A program made the position numbers and the translations under genes. From positions 1 through 64,000 of the forward strand of contig SVKK01000008.1 of the NCBI GenBank assembly GCA_015068425.1: a stretch of 64,000 nucleotides of DNA. Reading direction: 5' to 3'. Shown piece by piece: positions 51,598-60,014 of the stretch; position 1 is the stretch's first letter, and every line of letters starts with the position of its first letter. Below the pieces are notes generated by a model, which saw only the letters and a program-made list of their open reading frames with translations, searched no databases and was not told the origin of the DNA. This DNA is from Oscillospiraceae bacterium (GTDB lineage: Bacteria; Bacillota; Clostridia; Oscillospirales; Oscillospiraceae).

Positions 51598-52371
51598 CTA
51601 TATCCCGGGAGGATAGGGGGAACAAGGCTCCATATCCGCCCATTTTTTTGTGTATTCAAGGCTGACACCTCTAAATACCACCTTGCCGTCCACGTGGTAG
51701 CGGTGGCCGTCCGGTGCCAAGGCTGCACGGCAGGCACAGATGGCGTCCTCCAGAACCGATGCGGGCATTCCACGGTAATCGGTATAGGAGATATGACCGG
51801 GATAGAGTCGGTCAAGACCGGGCGCCATGCGCTTCAGGTTCATCAAACCCGTCAGCATATCCGAAACCGCGTTATTTGCCTTAAGCTCCCTTCCACAGGC
51901 ATCACCCACAAAGGCTATACCGCTTTGTCTGTCATAGAAGCTGCAGCTGCCGGCCGTATGGCCCGGTGTTCTCACACAGACTACCACTCTTCCGCCCAGG
52001 TCAAACTCGTCGCCCGTGTAAAGAGGCAGGCACTCAGGCAGAAAATCCTCGCCCTCATAGGCAGGGGCAATAAAATCCGGAGAAAGCGCCTCGTCCCTTA
52101 CGGCATTTTGAACCGTGTCGGCGCAGAACACCTTTTCAAAGCATCCCGCTCCCCCGGCGTGATGGCTGTGGCCATGGGTGAGCACAACCTGATAGGGTCT
52201 CCCCTCAAAGAGCCTTGCCGCCAGAGCCTTTATATTCATTCTGCCGCAGCCCGTGTCTATCAGCAAGCCGGAGCGCTCACCCAGCAGCGCATAGCAACAG
52301 TCAAGGCCATATTCCTGAACAAGCCAGGTTTTTCTGTCTATCTCAACAACAACAGGGGTGCGTATGGGCAT
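51598..52371 (-). CDS. Metallo-beta-lactamase fold hydrolase with altered HxHxDH motif
   Basis: A 257-residue MBL-fold protein. The metal motif reads THGHSHHAGG (around residues 64-73), where the expected Asp of HxHxDH is His. PGHTAGSC (around 134-141) and YPGHISY (around 191-197) supply further metal His residues. It overlaps the paralogue upstream by one base (TGATG). The family covers glyoxalase II, lactonases, phosphodiesterases; the substrate is unknown. Confidence 0.82.
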   Translation of the reverse strand: MPIRTPVVVEIDRKTWLVQEYGLDCCYALLGERSGLLIDTGCGRMNIKALAARLFEGRPYQVVLTHGHSHHAGGAGCFEKVFCADTVQNAVRDEALSPDFIAPAYEGEDFLPECLPLYTGDEFDLGGRVVVCVRTPGHTAGSCSFYDRQSGIAFVGDACGRELKANNAVSDMLTGLMNLKRMAPGLDRLYPGHISYTDYRGMPASVLEDAICACRAALAPDGHRYHVDGKVVFRGVSLEYTKKWADMEPCSPYPPGI

Positions 52372-53216
52372 CAGGCCCCCTCCTTTCTCAGTTTCTCGGG
52401 ATTATATGTGACAGTGACCGCTCCGCAGATATAACTGGCCACCATAGGCTTATCTGCCCACTGGGAGCGGAAGGACACATTGGGCTGCGCTCTGTCCGCC
52501 AGTATATCTTCCATGGCACGGATGCAGTCATCAAGAGTGCTCAGAGGCATAGAGATATGAGTAACGCCCGAGGCATAGGCCAGATGGCCGTTGAAATTAC
52601 GGTCAAACTCATGCTCAAAGCTTTTCAGCCTGAGAAGGCCCTTCAAGGCGGTCTCCACGTGGCAGTCAGTAACGCGCAGACTTACATTGCAAGCATCTCC
52701 GGAAAACAGTATACGGCTGACCGGGTCAATAATGCAGCAGCTTCCTGCCGAGTGACCCGGGGTGTGAACACAGTGGAGCACACGGTCGCCAAGATCAAAT
52801 TCCATGCCGTCTTCCAGAGGCAATATCTCAGGCAAACGCTTCCACTCTCTGAACTGTTCCGGTGAATAGCTCCATACATCCGCATCGCCCTCCTGGCCTC
52901 GCATACGCTCACCGGAGGCTATTCTGGGTGCCAGTTCCACGGCTTTGGCCTTATCCCAGTCATCAGGATGGAGATACACACGGTCGAACTGATCCCAGGA
53001 TCCGATGTGGTCAAGGTGTCCGTGTGTCAGCACAACCTCATAGGACAGCGCAGTAATATCTTCAATTATGCTCTTCATATCGCAGCAGCCTATGCCCAAG
53101 TCAATAACGAGGGCGGACTTGCTGCCCTCCACCACAAAAACGGAGTCCAGACCGTATTCGTTTATAGCATAAACACCTTTTGCCACCTGTACAATTATAG
53201 GTTTTGAAATTGGCAT
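52371..53216 (-). CDS. Metallo-beta-lactamase fold hydrolase
   Basis: A 281-residue paralogue of the next gene with the canonical motif THGHLDHIG (around residues 64-72), PGHSAGSC and FNGHLAY. ATG at 53216 is chosen for AAGGAG 6 nt upstream. The two are about equally long and share the opening PI-x-P-(IV)-V. It lies 61 nt after the esterase gene in the same direction. Confidence 0.85.
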   Translation of the reverse strand: MPISKPIIVQVAKGVYAINEYGLDSVFVVEGSKSALVIDLGIGCCDMKSIIEDITALSYEVVLTHGHLDHIGSWDQFDRVYLHPDDWDKAKAVELAPRIASGERMRGQEGDADVWSYSPEQFREWKRLPEILPLEDGMEFDLGDRVLHCVHTPGHSAGSCCIIDPVSRILFSGDACNVSLRVTDCHVETALKGLLRLKSFEHEFDRNFNGHLAYASGVTHISMPLSTLDDCIRAMEDILADRAQPNVSFRSQWADKPMVASYICGAVTVTYNPEKLRKEGA

Positions 53217-53277
53217 ACAAAAGCTCCTTCTGAACAAATTGGGGATATTTGTCTTATATTGGGCCTGTCATTCGCTC

Positions 53278-54510
53278 TCAGTCGTCCATAATAATGAGCT
53301 CGCCGGTCTCGGTGTTTCTGGCAAAGCGCTTCATAAACGCCCAGCCCAGCTCACCCATGCTGAGTTGAGGCCAATGAGGCGTATTCTGCACGCAAACAAA
53401 ACGATATACCTCATGACCCGCTCTGTCATTTATACCAACGGTGTAATGGCGATAGCCATAGTGATACTCAACGGCTTCGTAATCGCCGTAAATTCCAACT
53501 ACCCGGTGTATCTCGTCCTGATGCTCGCTCAGGTAGCCCCTGCAGATCTCCACATCGCGGTGGGGGCAGTCCAGCAGATCCATGCGGAAGTTCACCCGCC
53601 TCATGGCAAATTCAACAACATCTTCCCCCTCGGCCGGTTCATACTGCAAAGCCATTCGCCACTTGTGTTCATTGGGGTCGCCGAACACGGCGTCGAACTT
53701 ACCCTTGCTCAGGTCGTGGATGCGGGTGGGGTCAAGGTCGTCGTTTTTGCCGGGATGTTCAAAAGTATCAGGTCTGCCCCAGGGCTTCTGCTTGGGCGGT
53801 CGGCGGGGAGACCAGTGGTTAAGGGGCGCATAGGGAAAAGGCTCCACCTGTCCGCACATCTGCATGAGGGGTACCCGGTATTTGCGGGTATTCTCTATCT
53901 CCTCCTGGGTATAGTCCACCTGATAATTATCCCAAGGTCTCCATATATCATTGCCGGTGGTCACAGCAGCGGCAAAGCGCTCCGGATTGCGGAAGTATGC
54001 GCCGTGGCTCTGGGCGCCGCCCTGAGAGAAGCCGGAAAGATACACTCTCCCTCTGTCCAGCGGGTACATCTCCGCCACACGCTCTATTATCTGCTCCAGC
54101 TTCTCCGGGCTTGTATTCTGAGGCACGGCGAGCATGAAGCCCTCTTTCGCAGCAATATCCGTAAAGCCGGTCATATTTTCCTCAGCTTCAATGCTGTTGC
54201 CGCCGCCATGGAGCCAAAACACCAGGGGATAGCTTCTGCCGGGCTCCATATCCAGGGGAGTCAGCAGAGTCCAGCGCTCATAGTAATCCTCCCAGTCGAA
54301 ATACTCTTTTTTCAATCCTACGGAAGCATAGTAACGTATGGCCTCATCGTGGTCATACTCAATGCGGCTTCTTATCTGCAGTCGTCTGGCAGTTTCCCTG
54401 CCGTATTCGGAGTCAATAAAGCCTTCAACATCCATACAGCCGTTATTGACAGTGTAAAGATAGCCGTGAAAATCCCGGAGCGTGGGTTCCAGCCAGCAGG
54501 AATCTCTCAT
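53278..54510 (-). CDS. Alpha/beta hydrolase (PHB-depolymerase/esterase-like)
   Basis: A 410-residue cytosolic hydrolase with oxyanion strand VFWLHGGGNSIE (around residues 98-109), elbow LSGFSQGGAQS (near 160) and a His probably in NTPHWPQ near the C-terminus. The last 50 residues are related to those of the 551-residue esterase at 36898-38553. ATG at 54510 is chosen for AAGAGG 8 nt upstream; the ATG at 54519 is closer than usual. First gene of a unit with the two MBL-fold genes. Confidence 0.78.
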   Translation of the reverse strand: MRDSCWLEPTLRDFHGYLYTVNNGCMDVEGFIDSEYGRETARRLQIRSRIEYDHDEAIRYYASVGLKKEYFDWEDYYERWTLLTPLDMEPGRSYPLVFWLHGGGNSIEAEENMTGFTDIAAKEGFMLAVPQNTSPEKLEQIIERVAEMYPLDRGRVYLSGFSQGGAQSHGAYFRNPERFAAAVTTGNDIWRPWDNYQVDYTQEEIENTRKYRVPLMQMCGQVEPFPYAPLNHWSPRRPPKQKPWGRPDTFEHPGKNDDLDPTRIHDLSKGKFDAVFGDPNEHKWRMALQYEPAEGEDVVEFAMRRVNFRMDLLDCPHRDVEICRGYLSEHQDEIHRVVGIYGDYEAVEYHYGYRHYTVGINDRAGHEVYRFVCVQNTPHWPQLSMGELGWAFMKRFARNTETGELIIMDD

Positions 54511-54542
54511 AACATACACCTCTTAAGTATAATTATGAGTTT

Positions 54543-54571
54543 ATTATATTTTCTTGACAGCCTTAATTCAA
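54543..54571 (-). promoter_or_regulatory. Sigma-A promoter of the esterase/MBL unit
   Basis: On the minus strand TTGAAT (54566-54571), 17-nt spacer, TATAAT (54543-54548). Confidence 0.75.
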
Positions 54572-54608
54572 ACACAAAAACTTACAATGAGTTATGCAAT
54601 ATTGGAAT

Positions 54609-55082
54609 TTAACAGCAGTTTTTCGTTGCACTATCATTTACGCCGAACATTCTGAACAAACGAGCCTGCAGCCACTGGAAGTCGTCCTCCAATGCGAGGT
54701 ATAAGACTGTCGCAGGATGGACATCATAATTCCAGAGCTTTTGGCCTGTGCTGACATGGTAGGCCAGTTGAGCCACAAGAAAGGATTTTCCAATTTTAGG
54801 CGCACCGGCCAGAATATATGCGCCGCTGTTAAGCAGGCCGTCAATGATAGCCGGTCTCCCGGTGTAAACCTTCTGATAAAGCTCACGCTTTGAAACCGTG
54901 TGCAAATAGTTCGGTTCCTCCATGAGTTTCATTTCTCGCAGTAATTCTTCAAGAGATTTTTCGCAGGAATTGAAATCCTCTGTCATATTTGCTATACTGT
55001 TTTCGCTACATAGATTCGACTGCCCTGCATCTGCGCCAACAGATGCAACCGGGGTGGTCGTTTTCTTTTTATCCCCCTGCAT
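54609..55082 (-). pseudogene. Truncated RepA-like AAA ATPase of an integrative element
   Basis: A 157-residue 5' part of the RepA/AAA_25 helicase-loader family found in integrative and conjugative elements. Walker A is GAPKIGKS (near residue 95), followed by FLVAQLAYHVSTG and the Walker-B-like VLYLALEDDF. The frame ends abruptly after RMFGVNDS with an unrelated tail ATKNCC, so the rest (about 200 residues) is lost. AGGGGG lies 6 nt before the start. The 51-codon gene upstream overlaps it by 14 nt. Confidence 0.75.
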
Positions 55083-55224
55083 TAGAATCCCCCTTCATTC
55101 CGTTCATTATTGAAGTTATCATTTGGATGGTGCTCAGCAGCTCGTCATCAACTCCGCCCCCTGCTTCAATGCGTCGAAGCTCGTCCAGAACAGATGCAAA
55201 TTGCTCTCTGAGTGCCTTATACAC
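55069..55224 (-). CDS. Small element-encoded protein, 51 aa
   Basis: GTG at 55224 with AGGGG 9 nt upstream opens a 51-residue frame (MYKALREQFASVLDELRRIE...) that ends inside the start of the RepA-like gene, a translational coupling layout. It is helical and charged. The function is unknown. It may be a truncated remnant of the element. Confidence 0.45.
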   Translation of the reverse strand: MYKALREQFASVLDELRRIEAGGGVDDELLSTIQMITSIMNGMKGDSNAGG

Positions 55225-55261
55225 TCTCGGATTCCCCTGTTTTGCAGAGCAGGCTGTTAAA

Positions 55262-55405
55262 ATGGAGGCAGGACAGATAACGAAAGAGGAGTATGACCGC
55301 TGGCGTTATCGCTATCCCGAGTTCGATGGTTCCCAAATCTGGGCAAAGGTGCCGTCAAAGGAGTTCAGCGATGCGCTGATTAAGAACCTAGAAATAGACA
55401 AATAA
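55262..55405 (+). pseudogene. C-terminal fragment of an element-borne protein
   Basis: A 47-residue in-frame tail MEAGQITKEEYDRWRYRYPE... ending at a stop followed at once by a terminator. The frame extends upstream without a start codon preceded by a ribosome binding site and without coding character past about 55235, so it looks like the 3' end of a decayed gene. I do not recognise the family with confidence. Confidence 0.4.
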
Positions 55406-55445
55406 AAAAGGTCTTACCGATAACAAAAATCGGTAAGACCTTTTT
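55405..55445. terminator. Perfect bidirectional terminator
   Basis: A 16-bp perfect stem, AAAAAGGTCTTACCGA (55405-55420) with 55430-55445, followed by U runs both ways. Confidence 0.9.
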
Positions 55446-55525
55446 ACATATTAAGGATAATCTTCAGCACTCCTGCAAGCCAGTGGTTACCTTCAGGATA
55501 AACCAACAAGCCGAAATTTTGGAAG

Positions 55526-55545
55526 TGCTATCAATCTGCTATCAA
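55526..55545. promoter_or_regulatory. Direct repeat TGCTATCAA beside guaA (possible integrase arm site)
   Basis: TGCTATCAA occurs at 55526-55534 and 55537-55545, 11 bp apart. Helically phased short repeats next to the 3' end of guaA are compatible with integrase/excisionase binding sites. The 55446-55622 stretch shows no gene. Confidence 0.35.
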
Positions 55546-55622
55546 AGGGATGAGAAAACTACCCTAAATGACCGTTTTTGGGGCTTTTTTGCAGGGGAAA
55601 TGGGATTTAGGATAAAATTTTC

Positions 55623-56621
55623 TTATTCCCACTCTATTGTTCCGATGGGCTTGGGCGTGAGGTCCAGAAGGACGCGGTTGATGCCTTCAACCTCGTGGGT
55701 GATGCGGTAGGTTATCTTGTGGAGAATCTCGTAGGGGATTTCCTCAATGGTGGCGCTCATTGCGTCCTTGGTGTTGACGGCGCGGATGATGGCGGGCCAG
55801 CCTTCATAGCGGCTCTCGTCCTTGACGCCGACGCTCTTGATATCGGGAACGGCGATGAAATACTGCCATACCTTTTCGCTGAGACCGCAGATTTCGAACT
55901 CCTCACGGAGGATAGCATCAGCTTCTCTGAGGGCGTGGAGACGGTCACGGGTGATTGCGCCAAGGCAGCGTACGCCAAGACCGGGGCCGGGGAAGGGCTG
56001 ACGGTAAACCATGGCGTGGGGCAGACCGAGAGCCTCGCCCACAACGCGGACTTCGTCCTTGAAAAGCAGCTTGAGGGGCTCAACCAGTTCAAACTGCAGA
56101 TCCTCGGGCAGACCGCCCACATTATGATGGGACTTAACGGCCTTCTTACCCTCGGCAGCCTTTATGGACTCCAGAATGTCGGGATAAATGGTACCCTGAG
56201 CCAGGAAGGAAATGCCCTCCAGCTTGCGGGCTTCCTCCGCAAACACAGTAATAAACTCCTTACCGATTATCTTGCGCTTGCTCTCGGGATCGGAAACACC
56301 TGCCAACAGGCCAAGGAAATGGTCGGTTGCATCTACATAAATCAGGTTGGCATCAAGACCTTCTCTGAAGGTTTTGATAACGCTTTCAGACTCGTTCTTG
56401 CGCATAAGACCGTGGTTGACGTGAACGCAGACAAGCTGCTTGCCGATGGCCTTGATAAGCAGCGCGGCAACGACGGAAGAATCAACACCGCCGCTGAGAG
56501 CCAGAAGAACCTTTTTATCGCCCACCTGCTGGCGGACGGCGGCTACCTGCTCTTCAATAAAAGCCTCAGCCAGAGCGGGAGTAGTAATGCGCTCCATGCT
56601 TTCGGGACGTAGATTAGACAT
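55623..56621 (-). CDS. guaA: GMP synthase, ATP-pyrophosphatase and dimerisation domains only
   Basis: A 332-residue protein that matches only the C-terminal two thirds of GMP synthase: P-loop LALSGGVDSSV (around residues 39-49), QGTIYPDI and the dimerisation domain ending in GTIEWE. The N-terminal glutamine amidotransferase (about 200 residues) is missing, yet GGAGG and a promoter (TTGTCA/TATAAT) precede the ATG, so this is a complete gene, not a fragment. It amidates XMP with ammonia, alone or with a separate glutaminase subunit as in archaea. The 3' end is a known insertion target for mobile elements. Confidence 0.9.
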   Translation of the reverse strand: MSNLRPESMERITTPALAEAFIEEQVAAVRQQVGDKKVLLALSGGVDSSVVAALLIKAIGKQLVCVHVNHGLMRKNESESVIKTFREGLDANLIYVDATDHFLGLLAGVSDPESKRKIIGKEFITVFAEEARKLEGISFLAQGTIYPDILESIKAAEGKKAVKSHHNVGGLPEDLQFELVEPLKLLFKDEVRVVGEALGLPHAMVYRQPFPGPGLGVRCLGAITRDRLHALREADAILREEFEICGLSEKVWQYFIAVPDIKSVGVKDESRYEGWPAIIRAVNTKDAMSATIEEIPYEILHKITYRITHEVEGINRVLLDLTPKPIGTIEWE

Positions 56622-56662
56622 ATATTTATCCCTCCAAATTAGATTTGTTTCAACAAAAGTAA

Positions 56663-56691
56663 ATTATACAACCATTGTTTTTCTATGACAA
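56663..56691 (-). promoter_or_regulatory. Sigma-A promoter of guaA
   Basis: On the minus strand TTGTCA (56686-56691), 17-nt spacer, TATAAT (56663-56668), in the 89-nt gap to nadE. Confidence 0.75.
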
Positions 56692-56710
56692 TATTTTTTT
56701 CAGAAAAATT

Positions 56711-57439
56711 TTAGTTTCCGTAAATGACGGGAGGCACCAGCTTGTGGGTGGAACGGGAATGATATCGGTCAATTATGGCTTTGTCCTTCTCATCCGCCTT
56801 GCCGGTAAGGAGATATTCATCGATTGCCTTGTAGGTGACACCCATCTCCTGCTCATCGGTCTGCCCCTCGAAAAGACCTGCGGAGGGTGCTTTCTCTATG
56901 ATAGAGCGGGGAGCGTCCAGATACTCAAGGAACTCATAAACCTCGGTGACGGTCAGGTCGGCAATGGGGTCAAAGTCAAAGGCTCCGTCTCCCCATTTGG
57001 TGAAGTAACCCATATAGCGCTCGCTGCGGTTTCCGGTGCCCGCTACGAGGAGATTTTCGCTGCCGCCAATGGAATAGAGGGTTGTCATACGAAGGCGGGG
57101 AGCAATGTTCGCAGTGGATGCGGGGGTCATCTCGGTAACAGTGGCAAGAGCGGCAAGCTCCGCCTCCCGAACGGCGGTGAGGTCCACAACCCGGGTCTCG
57201 ATGCCGTATTTTTCCGCAACAGCTAAGCCGTCCTCATAGTCGGAGCCAAAGTTGCGTTTGCTGGCGCAGGGCATAATAATGCCCACGGTGTTTTCGCAGG
57301 CGGCCTTGCAGAGTATGCCCACAAGGGCGCAGTCCTTGCCGCCGCTGTTGCCGAAGATAATACCGTTGGTGTGGCTTTGCTCAACAAGACCGCGGATAAA
57401 CTCCACGCGTTTTTCAAATTCCTTCTTATAATCTCTCAT
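56711..57439 (-). CDS. nadE: NAD+ synthetase, ammonia-dependent
   Basis: A 242-residue N-type ATP pyrophosphatase of the NadE family that makes NAD from deamido-NAD. The P-loop reads SGGKDCAL (around residues 33-40) instead of the usual SGGxDS. AGTGNRSERYMGYFTKWGDGAFDFDPI (around 133-159) is the diagnostic NadE region. No glutaminase domain, so ammonia is the amide donor. Upstream of guaA, with its own promoter. Confidence 0.88.
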   Translation of the reverse strand: MRDYKKEFEKRVEFIRGLVEQSHTNGIIFGNSGGKDCALVGILCKAACENTVGIIMPCASKRNFGSDYEDGLAVAEKYGIETRVVDLTAVREAELAALATVTEMTPASTANIAPRLRMTTLYSIGGSENLLVAGTGNRSERYMGYFTKWGDGAFDFDPIADLTVTEVYEFLEYLDAPRSIIEKAPSAGLFEGQTDEQEMGVTYKAIDEYLLTGKADEKDKAIIDRYHSRSTHKLVPPVIYGN

Positions 57440-57473
57440 AGTCTCGCCCCTATGCTCAAATTTTCACCCATAT

Positions 57474-57502
57474 ATTATAACTCAAAACGGAACATATTGG
57501 AA
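57474..57502 (-). promoter_or_regulatory. Promoter of nadE
   Basis: On the minus strand TTCCAA (57497-57502), 17-nt spacer, TATAAT (57474-57479). The -35 box is weak. Confidence 0.5.
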
Positions 57503-57510
57503 CAGAAAAA

Positions 57511-57540
57511 TTGATTTTTCCACGCCAATAATGATATAAT
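57511..57540 (+). promoter_or_regulatory. Promoter of the flavodoxin-like reductase gene
   Basis: TTGATT (57511-57516), 18-nt spacer, TATAAT (57535-57540); start codon 29 nt downstream. Confidence 0.7.
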
Positions 57541-57568
57541 ATCCCCAAAGAAAAAGGAGGACGGGAAT

Positions 57569-58132
57569 ATGAAAAAAGTTGTTGCCATCTATGGAAGTCA
57601 TAGAAAAGGCGGAAACTCCGCCCATCTCACCGATGTTCTCCTCGGCGCTCTTCCCGAGGATGTTGAAGTCAAAAAATTCTATCTTGCCGACATGGAGATA
57701 AACCACTGCAAGGGCTGCTTTGTATGCCGCCGCAACGGCAATATCTGCGTACATAAGGATGATTTTCTCACCCTTCTCGATGCCATAGCTGAGGCGGACA
57801 AGCTTATCATTTCCATACCCATATTTTTCGGCACCGCCTGCAGCACTGTCACGGGCTTCATCCACAGAGGCTACATTCTTCTTGCAGGTGAAAACGGGCA
57901 GTACACCCTCCGCATCCCCAAAAAGGACACCGTTGCCATCTATTCTCAGGGCTCTCCCTTCCCCGAGGAATTCAGAAAAGGCATGGAGCTTACAAACTTT
58001 GCCCTCGGCGCTATGGGCTTGAAAGTCAAAGAAACCATAGTCTGCACCCTCTCAAATGAGATCGGCGCAGCGGCACAGCGGAGTGAGCTTCTCGATAAAG
58101 CCGCGAACGCGGGCAAGACTCTGTTTGAGTGA
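57569..58132 (+). CDS. NADPH-dependent FMN reductase/flavodoxin family protein
   Basis: A 187-residue flavoprotein with the FMN phosphate loop AIYGSHRKGGNSAHL (residues 6-20) and the CKGCFVCRRNGNIC motif (around residues 47-60), the Cys-containing signature of iron-sulfur flavoprotein-like multimeric reductases. LIISIPIFFGTACSTVTGFIHRG is the second FMN loop. GGAGGA lies 8 nt before the ATG. Probably a redox enzyme of anaerobic metabolism; the partner is unknown. Confidence 0.87.
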   Translation: MKKVVAIYGSHRKGGNSAHLTDVLLGALPEDVEVKKFYLADMEINHCKGCFVCRRNGNICVHKDDFLTLLDAIAEADKLIISIPIFFGTACSTVTGFIHRGYILLAGENGQYTLRIPKKDTVAIYSQGSPFPEEFRKGMELTNFALGAMGLKVKETIVCTLSNEIGAAAQRSELLDKAANAGKTLFE

Positions 58133-58188
58133 TATAGGCACATTCCTCTTTTGTCGCCGCATCCCCTCCGTCTGCCATTCGGCATCCA

Positions 58189-58222
58189 CCTCCTCTTGAG
58201 CGCAAGGGGAGGCTTTTTATTT
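58189..58222 (+). terminator. Terminator after the flavodoxin-like gene
   Basis: CCTCCTCTTG (58189-58198), AGCG loop, CAAGGGGAGG (58203-58212) with one G-U pair, then CTTTTTATTTT. The preceding 50 nt resemble a decayed copy of the CTCC/GGAG hairpin repeat common in intergenic DNA of gut Clostridia. Confidence 0.75.
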
Positions 58223-58337
58223 TGATACAAAAACCTGTTATACAAAAATACGAAAAATTTTAGAAATTATTTATTTTCCGTTAATGTCTGGATCTGAATC
58301 CATAGTATATAGGTGAAACGGAAAGAGGTGACAGTCT

Positions 58338-58895
58338 ATGACAGACACAGAGATCATCGCCCTGTTTTTTGAGCGCTCAGAACAGGCGATCGATGAGCTT
58401 GACAAAAGCCACGGCAATGCTGTGGCAAAAGTGGCATGGAATATTCTTGGCAACGAGCAGGATGCCGAGGAATGCGTAAGCGATACATATTTCGGAACAT
58501 GGAATGCCATCCCGCCTCATCGGCCGTCACCGCTGCGGACATTTGTCTGCAAGATCGCGCGCAATCTTGCAACGGCGAAGTATCACAGCAACACTGCAAA
58601 AAAGCGGAACAGCCGGTATGATCTGGTGCTTGATGAACTTGAAGAATATCTCTCCGACAACAGCAGCGTGGAAAAAGCATACGAGGCGAGTGAACTTGCA
58701 GCTGCGATCAACGGCTTTATCTCCACCTTGAATTATTCCGACAGATTTATCTTTACCCGTCGTTACTGGTATTCAGATTCGGTTCAGGACATTGCCAAAA
58801 TGGCGAATTCAACCGCCAACAGTGTGACTGTCCGCCTTTTCCGTATCAGAGAAAAACTAAGACTCTATCTTGAAAAGGAGGGATTTCTTGTATGA
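58338..58895 (+). CDS. RNA polymerase sigma factor, sigma-70 family (ECF-type)
   Basis: A 185-residue ECF-type sigma factor: region 2 (NAVAKVAWNILGNEQDAEECVSDTYFGTWNAIPP, around residues 26-59) and region 4 (FISTLNYSDRFIFTRRYWYSDSVQDIAKMANSTANSVTVRLFRIREKL). AGAGG lies 9 nt before the start. Translationally coupled (ATGA) to the membrane protein that follows, the normal sigma/anti-sigma arrangement. Confidence 0.88.
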   Translation: MTDTEIIALFFERSEQAIDELDKSHGNAVAKVAWNILGNEQDAEECVSDTYFGTWNAIPPHRPSPLRTFVCKIARNLATAKYHSNTAKKRNSRYDLVLDELEEYLSDNSSVEKAYEASELAAAINGFISTLNYSDRFIFTRRYWYSDSVQDIAKMANSTANSVTVRLFRIREKLRLYLEKEGFLV

Positions 58896-59953
58896 ACAGG
58901 GAAACGATCACCTTGATGCTGAATGGACTGGATGATAATTATATCAGCGAGGCGGCGGTCTTTTGTCCCAACACCGTGCAGGAAGCCCCGGAAAGGATCG
59001 TTCAAATGAAGAAAAAAAAGATCATTGTGCTTGCGCTTGCTGCTGTGCTGGTGTTTGCGCTTGGAGTCACCGCCTTTGCAGCAGGATGGCTTGCTCCTAT
59101 GTTCAATGAAATGAAGCAGGATTATCAGAATCGCTTATCCAAAGAAGGATATACCTCTCCGGAGTTTGCGGAGGTAGAAGACCTGTATGATGCCTACTAT
59201 CAGGAACAGGCAGAGCTTTTTGAAAACGCAGAGCAGTATATGAATGAGAAGCAGCCCCAAGTGGAAAAGGTAACTCTTCCCGAGTTTGATGAAAGTTCCG
59301 TCACCCTCTTAGAGAGATACTATGACGGGGAGACTCTGCTCATAGGCATTGATCTTTATGAAAGCGTCCCCGATACAGTTGTCGGTTATGAGCCGGATGA
59401 CGAGCTGATGGATAAAATCACAAATGTAGCCTTTTATTCGGATGTAACGGGAAATGACGATCTTGATGTTCTCCTTGAAGAAGGCATGACGCAGGAGATC
59501 TATGACCTTTACATCAATAATCGCACGGATTACGCAGAAGAATACGATTTTCGCCATTTGAGCGCAATCGAGTTCGACTGGTGGCTGGAAAACAATCTGA
59601 GTTCCGAAGAATACGAGGCTGCGTGGAAAACATTGCGCGAAACCGGACACCTCGGAGTTGTTCAGAGCATCGTTTATGTGGGAGATCATATAAAGATGGC
59701 AGACGGCACAGACCTCGGCCCCACCGGACAGGAGAATATGGACAGCAACGATACCTATGCCCACAGCGGCAACATTTTGATCAGGGCATCCGAGCTTCCC
59801 GATAAGGCAAAAAACCTTGACCAGCTGGATTTTGTGCTGAATGTCAGACAGGTGCGGGTTTATTACTATATGGAGCTTGGCAGTCCCTGCTACTTTTTCC
59901 TCGAACAAGTTGCCACATCCGAAGTTCCTTTCTCCATTGAAAACGGCGCATAA
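58892..59953 (+). CDS. Putative membrane anti-sigma factor
   Basis: A 353-residue protein with a short cytoplasmic N-terminus (1-40), one transmembrane helix (residues 43-66, IIVLALAAVLVFALGVTAFAAG) and a large acidic external domain. It overlaps the sigma gene by 4 nt. In this layout the N-terminal segment holds the sigma factor and the external domain senses an envelope signal. No family domain is evident. Unusual content of Asp/Glu/Tyr outside the membrane. Confidence 0.72.
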   Translation: MNRETITLMLNGLDDNYISEAAVFCPNTVQEAPERIVQMKKKKIIVLALAAVLVFALGVTAFAAGWLAPMFNEMKQDYQNRLSKEGYTSPEFAEVEDLYDAYYQEQAELFENAEQYMNEKQPQVEKVTLPEFDESSVTLLERYYDGETLLIGIDLYESVPDTVVGYEPDDELMDKITNVAFYSDVTGNDDLDVLLEEGMTQEIYDLYINNRTDYAEEYDFRHLSAIEFDWWLENNLSSEEYEAAWKTLRETGHLGVVQSIVYVGDHIKMADGTDLGPTGQENMDSNDTYAHSGNILIRASELPDKAKNLDQLDFVLNVRQVRVYYYMELGSPCYFFLEQVATSEVPFSIENGA

Positions 59954-60014
59954 TGTTCAGTCTGTCACCACAGCATATCCTGTTTTCTGCGAGAAGGGAA
60001 TCTGTTTGGCGCGT

